Origin: Pterois miles | Taxonomy: Eukaryota; Chordata; Actinopteri; Perciformes; Scorpaenidae | Reading direction: 5' to 3' | DNA length: 64,000 bases | Assembly (NCBI GenBank): GCA_947000775.1 | Contig: CAMQGK010000637.1 | Span: 11,635,501-11,699,500 of the forward strand | Shown here: in pieces, positions 1 to 12,016 of the stretch | How the letters are laid out: each line of letters starts with the position of its first letter | Position numbering within the stretch: the first letter of the stretch is position 1 | Notes under the pieces: model-generated | What the model saw: only the letters and a program-made list of their open reading frames with translations | Told to the model about the DNA's origin: nothing | The model's database searches: none | Made by a program: the position numbers and the translations under genes

Positions 1-106
1 TTTTGAAAACTAGAGCCAATGAAAATGTAGGACATTGTCTCAATATGCGGGATAAGCGATAAAAATGCTGTGCAGTCCCTCGTAAAGTGGGACACCTGGT
101 CACCCC

Positions 107-1242
107 CAGGTCAGGGATCAGCAACCTTTATTATCAAAAGACCCACTTTTGGCTACAAAAAAAATCAAAAAGTCTGGAGCCACAAAACATATTTAAGCAT
201 TGTATTGAACGTAACACAGCCTATTAAGTCCAAAGGGCCCAAGTGCAAATGAGAGGCAGGACACTGAAGAAACATCTCTGAAGATTTTCAGTAAATGCAG
301 TGTGCTTGCTCTGAAAATGTCTTTAAATTACGTTTTTTGTTGTTGACTCTGTCCATGCATTATTAAATGCTCTACTTTCTGCTGACTTTTCTTTTTGAGA
401 TTTGGAATCCAGCTAGCCTACTGAGCTACAGAGGTTCAGTAAAATTAGAGGATAAGTCGCCCAGCAGTTGACGTACATAGGCTATGATGTACATGTTGGT
501 TGACTGAAATTATTGAACTGAACTGAGTAATTATTGTTATTAGTTTTTGTTATTTAGGGTATAGGGTACATATTTTATAGTTGGAGAGTGTAAAAATCTA
601 TCATGGAGTATTAGGGCCACACTGAGGGGGAAAAAAATCTGACATTTCAAGAATAAAGTCACAATATTACAAGAAAAATGTCAGAATTTAATGAAAATAA
701 TATCATAACTTCATGAGGAAAAAAGTCGTAATATTATGAGAAGTCCCTTCTCATAATGTTATGAATTTTTTTTCTTGTAAACTTTGACTTTATTCTCATA
801 ACTTTTTTCTCCTAAACTTATGACTATTCTCATAATACAACTTTTTTCTTGTGAAGTTTATTCTCATAATATGACTTTTTTCCCATAAAGTTATGTCATT
901 ATTCTCATAATAATATCACTTTTTTCTCATAAACTTATGACTTCATTCTCATAATATCACAACTTTTTTCATGTAAACCTATGACTTTATTCTCATAATA
1001 TTACCACTTTTTCCCTATAAACCTATGGCTTTAACCTTATAATATTATGACTCTATTTTTATTTATTTTTTCGTCATTGTGGCCCTAATACTCCATCGTG
1101 AATCACCATAGACAACAACAATAAATGAAAATGTTCAAAATGAAGTTATACATTTATTATTATTATTATATTTTAATCCACAAGGAGCCACTGGAGATGG
1201 GCTAAAGAGCCGCACGTGGCTCCAGAGCCACAGGTGACCTCT
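107..1242 (+). mobile_element. hAT-like non-autonomous DNA transposon remnant, interrupted
   Basis: The left end (about 107-165) has the form caggtcagggatcagcaacc followed by a run in which 'aaaagacccacttttgg' is recognisable. The right end (about 1180-1242) repeats 'gagccgcacgtggctccagagccac' and ends as the degenerate reverse complement of the left end. This AGAGCC/GCAACC pattern is typical of fish hAT-type repeats. No transposase reading frame survives. The palindromic element at 603-1096 sits inside it. Boundaries are approximate. Confidence 0.5.
603..1096. mobile_element. Palindromic MITE with 19-bp perfect terminal inverted repeats
   Basis: ATGGAGTATTAGGGCCACA at 603-621 recurs as its exact reverse complement at 1078-1096. 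Between the ends, the left arm carries the purine-rich form of a short motif (about ...aaaaagtcgtaatattatgag...) and the right arm carries many copies of the complementary form (ttctcataatatgacttttttc, about 25-40 bases apart). The whole element could fold into a long imperfect hairpin. It has no coding capacity. Elements of this appearance are common in teleost genomes. Confidence 0.8.
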
Positions 1243-1439
1243 GCCCAAGGTCAAAAGTAGGCATCGTTTCTTTATTCAGAGGTCACAAACCAAACCAAGC
1301 TGGGTTAGACCACCTGAACATAGTTGGTCCAGCTCAAACCGCTAGATGGTGCTACAGTTCTTCCGAGCCACGGTGCTGCTGAGAAGGTGGAGGTGCTGCA
1401 CCTCCTTCATTGTCTGAGTGGAAGGCACCGGGAGTGGAT

Positions 1440-1657
1440 CCGCCACTCGGTTCAATGTAATCCCGTCTTTCGCCTGCTCGCTCACTCAGTCGTCCGCCAT
1501 GGCGACCGCAGGAAGCCCCGTCTCCGGTCCGAGCCGCATCTAAAACCCAACCGGGCTTCTCTTTTTTACTCGCTCCAGCTGGACGTGGATGTAACTAATA
1601 TCTCCTTTCAGCTGGGAAATACATACGAGTGGATCAGCCCGCATTTCGAGAGAAGGG
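1440..1657 (+). promoter_or_regulatory. farp1: Probable farp1 non-coding first exon and CpG-rich promoter region
   Basis: This is a local CpG-rich island in otherwise AT-rich DNA (many CG dinucleotides between about 1485 and 1560). It ends in a good splice donor, ggg|gtaagagt, after base 1657. The ATG exon has an acceptor only 27 bases before its ATG, so an upstream non-coding exon is required, and this is the best candidate on this strand; intron 1 would be 5,951 bases. The transcription start cannot be fixed by eye. I see no clear TATA box. Confidence 0.45.
1499..1543 (+). CDS. Upstream ORF of 14 codons in the presumed 5' UTR
   Basis: ATG at 1499 has a near-ideal start context (gtccgccATGGcg) and reads MATAGSPVSGPSRI before a TAA at 1541-1543. 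If the first-exon call is right, ribosomes would meet this strong start before the farp1 ATG, so it could lower farp1 translation or require reinitiation. I claim no function for the peptide itself. Confidence 0.35.
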   Translation: MATAGSPVSGPSRI

Positions 1658-3299
1658 GTAAGAGTCGTGCAGTCCTCCTCACCCCGTGTGCTCTGAAGGG
1701 AAGTGATTCAACTTGTTTGATGAGATTAGGGTTAAGTCCTGGGAGTATCTTTGCCGTGTTGTTTTGTGATCCTGGTGATTTCGAGGGAGGGAAATAACTA
1801 TTAGCGTGTAAAGAAATCTTGACGTGCAGCCACTAACCGTCCTATTTGTCCTCCAGTGTGGGTTGCATTGCACAGAGCTGTATGGATGCGTGCAGACGCC
1901 GCAGTCGCTCATGTTTCGTAGCTGTGATGCTTCATGCGTTCGTGTGGACATTTAATTAATCAGGAACTGTGCATTTTTAGATCTGTCACTAAGTTTCCAG
2001 AAGGTGTCCAGCCGGTGCAATAATGTCACATCTACTGTACTGGCTGTCTGATAATGTCCTGAGGATTACAGCAGCCTGCTCTATTAACCTACATTACATT
2101 AATGGTGTGAACACCAGACTGTGTGAGGTGGGAAAAACCCCACTGAGTGCTGGACTTCACCATTTTCTGCGCGATCTCTTCAATTATCATTCAGGCTGTT
2201 TTAGGAGAAGCTTAAATGGCAGCCAAGATCTGGTTACAACATGCATGTATCCAGTCGGTTGTCATTCTTTTCACTTAAGGAACACATGTAACCTTGCCAA
2301 AAAATACGTGGGAACTTATGGTGATTCATGCAATGTCTGCCACACCCAGGTATCAGTGACTGTTGCAGAACAGAGAGGAAAGTGAGCTCTTTTTTGCTGT
2401 GGAGCTTCCCCCAGGTAGACAGCTGGCTGGCACCAGCCTCTGGCCTTCCAGCTGTCACTAAAGGATTCCAGCTGTGCGGTGCTGGACCGCACCGAGGGGG
2501 CCCGGTGTGCCCCTGCACACAGAGGAGCCACTGTTACAAGCCTGGAGACTCAATGAGCCAGCAGTCACAGCTCCATGTTACACACTTATGGGGAATTTCA
2601 GGCAAGCAAGTTGAAAGGCAGGGTGAGAAACACTCAGGGGTCTGTAAATGTCCCTCTGACACTGTATACTGGGTGACTATGCTTTAAGTCACATTGTGGC
2701 CTCTGGAACAAGGTGCCAGCTGTACAACTAACTGGTGACTGTTTTGTGTTTGTTTCGTGCCTGGTTGATAAATGAGCCCTGGTGCAGGGGAGGATAGTGT
2801 TGGCTGAAATAATCACTCTTTCACTGTAGTGTGCTTCACTGGTGCTTTGTTTGAAGAGTGTCTAGTTACACTGCATGAATGTGCAGGTCGTATAAGACAT
2901 CAATTTACAGACTCGGCATGACACACTTGCCGACAATCAAGGCAAGAGCCGCTGAGTGATGACAGTGTGAGGATCAAATGTCCAAAATGACTGAGCTTGA
3001 ATTGAAATATATGCCTCTTGGCATTCACGCTCCTGGTGGCAGCATTTGGTCTGTTTTTTATCAGCCCAAGAGAGTGTTAGCCTACTGATGAGTATACGGA
3101 CAGGTGAAAATGATGAGAACATGCTCTCTTAACACTTTGGCCTGTTTGGGGTTCAAAAATTAATCTGCTCATTGAATTCAAATACTTTTGAATCCCATAT
3201 TTATTTTTAGCATAAGTAACTAAAGTCCAAAGAAGCAACATGACACACCCCTTCTCTCCATTCTGTGGGCTAACCACCTGCAGGAAGAACCACTGAGGT
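1658..3299. other. Intron 1, first part: no gene seen
   Basis: Mixed-composition intronic sequence. Open frames around 1679-1951, 2023-2385 and 2328-2687 have no recognisable domain and overlap one another on both strands, so I treat them as chance. Confidence 0.6.
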
Positions 3300-5050
3300 C
3301 AGGTGTGCTGCTACAGGGGTGGCAGAGAAGGCCAGGGACCTCAATGGTCCAGACCCAGGTGGCAGAGGCTGGTTTGGGGACATGGAATATCACCTCTCTG
3401 TGCGGGAAGGAGCCGGAGCTTGTGCAGGAGGTGGTGCGATATCAGTTAGATCTGGTGATCTGGAGCTTACCTCTATGCACAATGTTGGTTCTTGAGCCCC
3501 ACTCCTGGATAAGGGTTGGACTCTATTCTTTTGTGGAGTTGCCCAAGGTGTGAGGCACTGGGCAGGTATGGGGAGACTCGCAAATCCCCGGTTGAGCGCT
3601 GCTAAATTGGAGTTTACCCCGGTGGACGACAGGGTTGCCTCTCTACACCTTTGGGTTATGGGGGACAACTCTGACTGTTGTCTGTGCAGATGCACCGAGC
3701 AGCAGTTTGGAGTATTCGGCCTTCTTGGAGACCCTGAATGGAGTCCTGCATTGGGCTCCAGTAAGGCACTCCATAGTTCTTCTGAGAGACTTCAGCACCC
3801 ACGTGGGCACCTGGAAAGCCATGATTGGGAAGAATGGCTTTCCTGTTGTAAACCTGAGTGGTCATTTGTTACTGTCCATAATGAACACCATGTTCAAATA
3901 TAAGGATGCTCATAAGAATATGGTACCATGGTACCAGACCATCCTAGGCTGCAGGTCACTGAATGATTTTGTGATTGTATTGTCTGATCTGAGACTGTAT
4001 GTTTTGGACACTTGGGTGAAGAGAGGGGCAGAGCTGTCAACTGATCACCATCTGGTGGTGAGTTGGGTCAGAGGGTAGGGGAAGACTAGGCTCCTGTCTG
4101 TCTATCTGACACCTCCGGCAAGGCTTTTGTGGCATCTCTTTGGAGGTTGAGGGCATTGAACCAGAATGGATGATGTTCAAAGCTTCCATTGCTGAAGTTT
4201 CGGCAGTGAGCTGTGGTCTAAAAGTCTTGGATGCTTCAAGAGGTGGCAACCTTCGAATACTCTAGTGGAAGCCAACCGACCAAAGGTGTCCTTCCAGGAT
4301 ATGTTATCTTGGAGAACTTCAGAGGCGGTTCCAAGATAGTGACAGGCCCAGGGTGCTTCTGGAAAACCGTCTGACACCTCAGAAGGGGGAAATGGGGAAC
4401 CATCCAAGCTGTGTACAGTAAGGATGGGACGCTGTTGACCTCAACTGAGGTGGTAATAGGGTAGTGGAAGGAGCACTCTGAGGAACTCCTGAAACTGACT
4501 AATACACCCTCTATTGTAGCGGCAGAGCTGGAAGCTGATGGGGAGTCATCATCAATTTCCCTGGTGGAGTGGAAGTCACTGAGGTAGTCAAACAACTCCA
4601 CAGTGGCAAAGCCCAGGGGATTGATGAGATCTGTTCAGAAATGCTGATGGCTCTGGGTGTGGAGGGGCTGTCTTGGATGACACGTCTCTTCAACATTGCA
4701 TGGATGTCGGGGACAGTGCCTAAGGGGTGGTAGACCAGGGTGGTGGTTCTCCTGTACAAATGCAAGATGCAATGCAAGATTTGTGTTCAGGTTCTTGCCA
4801 GTAAATAGGACTCTTTTCCGGTGGGGGTTGGCTTTGCTAGGGCTGCCTTTTGTCACCAATCGTGTTCATGATATTCATGGACAGGATATTGAGGCGTAGT
4901 TAGGGGGATGAGGGTTTGCAGTTTGGTCTGCTGAGGATCTTATCGCTGCTTTTTGCAGATGATGTGGTGCTGTAAACTATCTGCAATCAGTTCTTCTTTG
5001 TAGTTGCAGCGGCAGCTTTGACACATTCAGGGTGATGGCACTTTCAAGGC
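3300..5050 (+). pseudogene. Decayed LINE (non-LTR retrotransposon): APE endonuclease and reverse transcriptase fragments
   Basis: Translated pieces in shifting frames follow one LINE ORF2 in the forward direction. At about 3368-3450 GTWNITSLCGKEPELVQE is the start of an APE-type endonuclease. At 3635-4078 the endonuclease continues and ends in GAELSTDHHLVVSWVR, keeping the catalytic-histidine region. At about 4600-4735 GKAQGIDEI and LSWMTRLFNIAW are RT palm/finger motifs. At about 4938-4973 LLFADDVVL is the RT catalytic FADD box. Frameshifts, in-frame stops and a gap between about 4740 and 4930 show it is dead. It lies in farp1 intron 1. Confidence 0.8.
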
Positions 5051-5903
5051 TACTATTTTGAAGCAGTGAAGAAGAAATGAAGAATTTCTAGTTAAACAAG
5101 TTGATTTTTTTTTCTGGGTTAATAAATTATATTCTTGGATTGGTAGACAGATTGGTGCACTCACTGATGTCGAAGTTTGGCCAGTATCAGAAGCAATGTT
5201 GATACTGATATTGGAACAACTTTAATTTTCAGTTTCTTAAATTTCAGTTTTTTGATTAGTTGCTTGACAGAAAGTTGATTGCCAAAAATGATAATTGTCG
5301 TTTGAGTCATTCACCAAGGAAAAATGCGAAAATAATTACAAAGTAACTGCTAATTTAATTGATAATGAAAATATGTCTCTGTGTGACAAGTCAGCTTTGT
5401 GGTATCCACTCCAACAGCAGTGCAGTGTTTGACTGGAAACTTCTTATGTGCCTCTCCCAAGCATCGCGCAGACCATCATCAGACAGAATTTAGTTTATCC
5501 ACTGTCCTTGGCCTATTTTCTCCATACACTCTGCTGGATTACATTATCCAGTCCTTTTGAAATGCCTTATTCAGCTTTCAGCTTAAACTTGGCAGCAGTC
5601 GTTCACCTCTGCGGCGGCTGAACAACTGCCCACTGGCCTCAGTACTCTGATGAAGCACTTGGTGAGGTCTCAAGATGACTTCATCCTGCTGGAATGTGCA
5701 ATGAAGAGAGAATTAAGCAGGACAGCAGGGCCTCGGGGATCTGGCTGTGGGTACATAAGGGATGGATATCAGCCTGCTCATGTGTCAACCAATCCAGAGT
5801 GAATGAGTCCACGACTGTCCGAACACAGTCCTCCATCCGGGACAAACACAGAGTCACACTGCAGTCCTGTCAGATCACTTTAAAGGGTTGACACTGTCAT
5901 TTA
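5051..5903. other. Intron 1 stretch: nothing recognised
   Basis: No coding motif or clear repeat boundary. The reading frame at 5694-5891 shows no domain. Confidence 0.5.
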
Positions 5904-6105
5904 TTTCAACCATCATCCATTACTTTTAGCTAACTTTTTCAACAGTTAATCCCTTCATTTTAGCTACCTTCTAACCATTTATCTATTACTTTAACCATTT
6001 CAACTGTTTATCCATTACTTTTAACTAACGATTTAAACTGTTTGCTCTTCATTTAAAGACAACCAGTTATCCATTACCTTTAGCTTTCTAACTTAAACAT
6101 TTACT
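5904..6105 (+). repeat. Degenerate minisatellite, unit about 50 bp
   Basis: The phrase ttatccattacttttagctaac, with variants of 'ttcaacagtt/ttcaactgtt', recurs four to five times with drift. This indicates an old tandem array. Confidence 0.6.
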
Positions 6106-6124
6106 TGTTTGGATTTTTGAAAAT

Positions 6125-6400
6125 TCAAGTAATAATTTCTAGTTTTTCAAAGTAGTTTAGGGACTCAACACTGCTATAATATGGTGTTACAGCACCTACC
6201 CTCCGGTTCCACTTCAGGTAAAAACTGTTGGTGCTGTCAGCATCGTTGGCTGCGAGCCACCAGCTCAGTCGTTGCCATGTTGAGAACCATGCAGAGGCAA
6301 AAGAAATGCTCCCAATCTCGCGTGTAGCACCTTTAAAAGCAGCAGAATAATATGGACGCAATGTAGTCATAGCTGGATTCAAATAGTTCATTTATATATA
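6125..6400 (-). repeat. Possible interspersed repeat
   Basis: Read on the minus strand this looks like the end of a common fish repeat (tttaaaggtgctacacgcgag...). It is open for 88 codons but shows no domain. There is no second copy in the window, so the call rests on general appearance. Confidence 0.3.
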
Positions 6401-6847
6401 ATGTTCTCTATTACAGTTTTTTTTTACTCTTTGCTCTCTGATGACTCAAATTCACTGCTCATTCAGTGTCCTCACATATTTGGCCTGATGCTCTTGAGAC
6501 CAATTAAAACCCAACTCAGTACATATCTGTGTATTGTTGGCCTTCTGGCCTCGCTTTTCCAACTTCCCCAGTCGGTTGTCATTGCATTGACTCTTTGATT
6601 TTACGCTTTGGCCCTGTGAGTCGTTTGTCAAATCAAATTAGGGCTACTTGATTTGTGCTTTGAAATCAAGAACATGCTTGGATCTTTTTTACAGTAAGTG
6701 GTTCTCCCACAGGCAACAATTATCAGCCATTAGCAGTGAGTGCAAATACTGCATTTGCAGTTACTGTTAGTGTGACACTGAAGGTTGTGCAGCCTGTCCT
6801 CTGGGCTGTGATCCTTTCATTTTATTTCACCTGCTGCTGATGCTCTG

Positions 6848-7470
6848 TAAAGCTGCAGTAGGTAGAATTGGAGCAAATATGAATTAAAAAAATTATTTTC
6901 ATGAAACAGTCACTATATCCTGACAGTAGTGCATGAGACAGGTAATATGAAAAAAAGTATTTCCTCTGTGTCCTCCGGTGTCCACTGCTGCTCCTAATGG
7001 CATCTACAAGATTTCACAAACCGGAGGAAAACAACCAATAAGAGCCGAGCTGGAGTCTCACTCGCAACTCTGACCAAAATGGTCAAACTAGGCAGCGCTG
7101 ATCAAATATGAATCAATATTCTGTTACTGAAATTCCTATTTCTCTCCTCAAATGTTTTCAGAATCATCTTGTAGTTACTGTTTAAAGCTAGAAAATGAGA
7201 CGGTTTGTGGATTGGCAGCCATGTTGATAAGTTGAGGAAATACCAAGCATCGCCCACCAGCTGGAGCATGGCCAATAGGAATGCTCTCTCTCTGAAATGA
7301 CCTGGCCAAAGTCTTCCATCTTGGGCTAGATGTTTTTAAAACCTGAAAACAGATCCATGAGGACATACAGAAGTCTAGTTTTATATACAGTAAATAACAT
7401 GCTGAAAGTTTATTATAGAATTTTTGCCCAGTGATGCCAAAAACTTTCTCACTGCTGAAGCTTCAGTGGA
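6848..7470 (+). mobile_element. Repeat family A, copy 1 (MITE-like, about 620 bp)
   Basis: It starts taaagctgcagtaggtag and ends ctgctgaagcttcagtgg, giving imperfect inverted ends (TTAAAGC-T/G-CAGTAGG). The interior shares long stretches with five other copies in the window (16745, 39339, 42394, 50478, 63924), for example 'caagatttcaca..ccggagga' and 'gaggaaataccaagc'. It is non-coding and lies 139 bases before the farp1 ATG exon. Confidence 0.8.
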
Positions 7471-7608
7471 GATTTCTTACTACTTTTTGTAATTCTTCAA
7501 TAGCGTTATTTTGTGTTCATACTGTACTGTACTGAATGTATGCAGCTGCAAGTGAATGACTGCATGTACATGTGTTTGCCTGACTTTCCTCTCTTGGCTT
7601 CTGTGCAG

Positions 7609-7815
7609 GCTGGGCAGTGAGCATTGCAGTGCAGCATGGCAGAGCCAGACCCAGAGCCAATAGCCTCTGGAGCAGGGCAGCGCCTCGGAGCCCCGGAGAC
7701 TCTTGGCATCAGTACACTGGACCCCGGACACAGACCCCCGGCCATGCCCCCTGGACGCCACGTCACCGTCAGGGTTCGCATGTTGGACGACACAGAGGAG
7801 CTCTTTGACATCTCG
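7609..7815 (+). CDS. farp1: farp1 exon 2: 27 bases of 5' UTR, start codon, residues 1-60
   Basis: The acceptor ttctgtgcag|gctggg follows a pyrimidine-rich tract, and the donor is tcg|gtgagt. The ATG at 7636 has A at -3 and G at +4. An in-frame TTG at 7624 is not needed. The first 43 residues are a low-complexity leader with the family signature RLGAPETLGISTLDPG. VRVRMLDDTEELFDIS then starts the first beta-strands of the ubiquitin-like F1 lobe of the FERM domain. The exon ends in phase 0 and joins the exon at 40177 in frame across a 32.4-kb intron. Confidence 0.92.
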
Positions 7816-8819
7816 GTGAGTTGCTAACACCTTCTTGCTCTGCCGCATTTCTTGATTGGAATATTAAAGTCGGATTGGGACTCCTCTTTATTGCACAGTA
7901 GCCAAAAAGCTTTTCCCATTTTACCATTGCAGCAGCAGTCTGGAAACAGGTTGGCATGGCAACTGCATGACGTTAAGTTGTTGAATGCATGGATGAAACT
8001 GGAGGGATCATTTCAGTATGTCAGGGTTCTTCCAGTTCATAATAGTTGTATGTCTTCACAGCTTCCTGGTCTCCCAAACTGTCTCAAACCTGCTCTACAG
8101 CTGAAATCTATTACTCCACATTTTTTCCTCCACTGTGTCCTCCTGACAACCTGTCTGGATATTCTTTGGGAAACATGGACACAGTTATATTTCACCACTC
8201 TGTCCAGCATTGGTGTGTTAATGCCGTGTGAGAATCCATATACTTTCTTCGATAATGTAATGAAAGCAGGCACACGAAAGAGACAAATATAGTTTTTATT
8301 TTTGTCTTTTGATAGAGCAGAGATGCCATTTGAATTCCATTCATGTCTGCAAGATTTAGAGGGTTAGCTTTCTCATCACAGAGAACTGCACACTTCAAGT
8401 CTATAGTAAGCAAGATTATGTAGAAATTGCGCTAAAATTAGATACTAATTGTCAATGCCATATTCAACGCTGGTAATACTTTGAATGCAAAATAAGGATT
8501 CACCCCATGAAAGGGCAAGGCTGTCAATATTTTATATTTATCGTCAACAAATCCCATGAAAAGACTTGAAAAGAAGCTTGTGTAAAGGCTGATATAGCGT
8601 ATTCCATTGAGCTCCATTGTCAGAAAGCAGTTGACCAGCCACATGAGCCATGTTACACTGAATGACATGTTCCTTCATAGTGGTGAAGATGGGCAGTAGT
8701 TTATTTTGTGTCAGTCCCACATGCATATGCACCATAAATACTCACTTGTTCACCAAATGAAAAATAATAAAAAATTAACAGCTGAAAATAGTCCTCAACA
8801 AATACATTCACCTAATCTG
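7816..8819. other. Intron 2, first part: no gene seen
   Basis: The overlapping short frames at 7852-8292 and 8037-8273 on both strands show no domain, and I take them as chance. Confidence 0.5.
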
Positions 8820-9015
8820 GGGCCTGTACTGTGATGCAGGATTTAGGGGTAGCGAGGTAACGTCAGGGTTAAACCTGGATTTTCCGTCCTGTGATAGTGG
8901 TTAATTTCTTCCTGGGGTAGATCGCCATGGTAACTTATACTGAATAGCTAACCTGCTCCAGAGCAGATTATGTTCCAGATAGGAGATCAACTAGTATAAA
9001 AGCACCGCCTACTGA
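8820..9015 (+). repeat. Possible interspersed repeat
   Basis: The sequence runs from ggggcctgtactgtgatgc through 'aacctggattttccgtcctgtga' to 'caccgcctactgaccaataaaagc'. It resembles a common teleost repeat starting GGCCTGT. There is only one copy here, so the call is tentative. Confidence 0.35.
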
Positions 9016-9469
9016 CCAATAAAAGCTTGGTGCACAAATCATATGGTAATAATACATAAAAAGAAAGGAGATAAAGTCATAATCCAGGCTAAAAACAACA
9101 CAGTTTAAACTGCTGTGGGTGCTTTTTACTTTGAATCATGTTTTTATATTCATTTTTGTACTTAATCTCTTGTCCGTTTCACACCTCTGGAGATCGGGAT
9201 GCAGCTAGTCACACACTGTTTCATTTCTAAAGGGCATAATGAGGAATAATCCATTCAAACATCATATTCTGAAATGTTTTTTTTTATAATATCACTGACC
9301 TATCTAGACAACTATATCAGACATCTGCATATTATGTTGAATTAATGAGTCTGTAAATTTACACATTCACACATTAGCATTTTTTTCCCAGCTGTCCTTC
9401 CTGCATTTTTTTATTTTTAGTCTGGATTGTGTGTTTAAATTCTTTGTATCTGTCCAATATTATAATTTT

Positions 9470-10010
9470 GCAATGCAATAATAACAAATATTGTCCAGAA
9501 ATCCTCACAGGTACTGCATTTAGCATAAACAATCTGCTCAAATCATAACATGGAAAACTGCAGCCCAACACACACAACAGCTGTCAGTGTGTCAGTGTGC
9601 TGACTTGACTATGACTTGCCCCAAACTGCATGTGATTATCATAAAGTGGGCATGTCTGTGAAGGGGAGACTCGTAGGTACCCACTGAACCCATTTTCGTT
9701 CACATATCTTGAGGTCAGAGGTCAAGGGACCCCTTTGAAAATGGCCATTACAGTTTTTCTCTCTAAAATTTAGTGTAACATTGGAGTGTTATTTTGCCTC
9801 TTTCTCAACAAACTAGTATGAAGTGGTTGGCAGTGGATTACCAATGGATTTGTTGTTTTTGTAGTTTCATATGATACCAGTATCTTCACTCTTTAAAGCT
9901 GAGCCCTCTACAACCTAAAAATTGCAAGTTGCGTTGATGCGTTAAAGAAGTTAGTGGTAGTAAAATTAATTTGCCTTAATGCGTTATTGCATTGACTTTG
10001 ACAGCCCTAA
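9470..10010 (+). mobile_element. Repeat family B, copy 1 (5'-truncated)
   Basis: It contains the family landmarks tgacaaatattgtccagaaa, gtcagtgtgtcagtgtgctg, cataaagtgggcatgtctgt and 'aggtcagaggtcaagggacccc', and ends gactttgacagccct. A full-length copy (60055-60796) shows matching inverted ends built on GGGCTGTCAA. Non-coding DNA-transposon-like element. Confidence 0.8.
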
Positions 10011-11640
10011 AACATATAGAATAATGTCAGCATTATCCTTGAAGGTAGTGAGATGTTAACATAGTCCCCCAGCATTCCTTTGGACTTGTGGTGTTTTGGA
10101 AAGGTGTCCTTGGACCTTGATTTAGCAGCAGAAACATAGGGTGGAGTAAATGAAAAGACTGTTATTTGTCTTTGAATAGAAGAACAAACCAGATTCTGTG
10201 ACCACAGTCCTTCCTGCCTGACAGAGAGGAACGAGATGAGTAGATAGAGGTAAGTGAGAAGTGGTGATGTAGAGAAACAGATACAGCAGCAGCAGCAGCC
10301 ACAGAGGACCTGTTTAATGTGTATGAATGGGCCTCGGCACTAATGCTGCTGAGCTTTACTGACAGTGAGCATGCAGCGCAGCGTTGATGTGTTTCCCAAG
10401 GCAGCGTGGGTAAATGTTGCTCCTAAAGTGGGCGGCGGAGCTCTCTGTGCATGACTGCTAGTCTTTCTACTGGTATCATGTGTTGTACTTAATACTTACG
10501 GCTCACTAGATTATCACAGTGAGGTCCTATTTGATTGCCTTCATTTAACCCACATTACTTGTTGTGTACTCTGGGTTAAGTGAGGCAGTAAAGCCTTGTT
10601 TGTTTTTGTTTTACAAGACAAGGTTCTTGATGCTCTCACTCAGTACACTGTTTTTGAGACGGCAAACGTATGTGCTGCATGTGCTTTGTCTTTTCTCAGC
10701 TTAGAACAATCAGTTCGCCAATACTGGCCTTTCAAAACTGAATATCATCCAGGCAGTGATGCCATCTGATACGAGGTAGAGCAGGTGAGGAAGGGATTTA
10801 GTTTGCCTGCTTCAGGGCTCGTAATCTGTAAAAACTCTACTCTCTTAGGCTCTGTAAGGAGATATCAACCTCAGAGTTGTGTTAGCACACACTAGAGTTT
10901 TATGGAGATTTGGTGTCCCAGAGTCTGTGTGTTTAAGATCACTCTACCCTCTAAAGAATACACACACCGATACATGTCAGATTAGTATATTTAGTATGCA
11001 GCAGCTTTGGTTTAGTCTTTTTCTTGGTCTGTATCCTCTTGTTTCCACTTGTTGTTAGGTTTCATACAGTTTGATACAGAGATTATGAAACAACAGCGCT
11101 GTCGGATTAAAAGCACTACAGTGAGATACCGGTTGTATGTTTGGACAAGTGGAGCAGCGAAATGCACACATGGCCCTGACTCTTTCACCAAGTTTGCCCT
11201 TGTGAATGTAGCAGTAGTGATGGTGAGCTAGAAACAGCTGCTGTCACTGCAGCAGACATGTCAGACAGAAAGAAGCTGAAGATGCTGCTCAGGGGACAGT
11301 AACAAAAGGCTGCCGCTAACAGAAAGCTTTATTCATGCTCAATTTAACATGCATTATGTCCTCTATCTCAAGTCAGCACTTGAAATAAAAATCTCAGTGG
11401 GCTTCCAAGGAGTACAGTCATTTTCCATTCAGGGTGGAAATATCTATTATCTTTTCAACAAAAACAATACAAGAGAGGAAGAGTTTTCACATTTAGTCCA
11501 GTGTTGCTTCTAAAGACAGGAGTATATATTACATGGAGATACAGCAAGTCTCCTTTGAGTGAGATGCTCAACTTGCCAAAGCATCTTTCCTGAGCACAGC
11601 ATATTTTTTTGATGCTTTGCAATGGGACACAGCAGTGTGA
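10011..11640. other. Intron 2 stretch: nothing recognised
   Basis: No coding motif. There is a short CAG run near 10285-10300 and otherwise unassigned sequence. Confidence 0.5.
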
Positions 11641-12016
11641 TGAGAAGAAGAAGAAGAAGAAGAAGAAGAAGAAGATATTCCTTTATTTGTCCCACAATGG
11701 GGAAATTCAATTTTTACACTCTGTTGTTTTTACTTATACACGGTACATGCAGACCCGAGACACACACATGCACAAACAGGACCCATATACATGCATCAAA
11801 TGGAGAGATGTCAGAGTGGGGCTGCTCCTGACAAGCGCCCCGAGCAGTTGGGGGTTTGGTGCCTTGCTCAGGGGCACCTCGGCAATGCCCAAGAGGTAAA
11901 CTGGCACCTCTCCAGCTACCAGTTCACACTCAGTTCTTGGTCCATGTCGGGACTTGAACCGGTGACCCTCCGGTTCCCAAGCCAACTCCCTACAGACTGA
12001 GCTACTGCCGCCTCCC
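11641..12016 (-). mobile_element. tRNA-derived SINE, copy 1 (reverse orientation)
   Basis: This is the reverse complement of the SINE at 17314-17678. The tRNA-like head lies at the right (gagctactgccgcctccc at its end, with B-box complement cgggacttgaaccgg). The 3' tail lies at the left and runs through ctttatttgtcccacaatgg into a (GAA)n tract of about 35 bases at 11641-11676. The open frames across it are by-products. Confidence 0.88.

Noticed and set aside
3635..4078. A functional 147-residue host gene
   Set aside because: It is the middle of the LINE endonuclease, with neighbouring pieces in other frames.
7480..7848. Minus-strand open frames of 122 and 101 codons opposite the ATG exon
   Set aside because: They are the antisense of the farp1 leader and F1 start, have no domain, and the sense strand has splice sites and clear homology.
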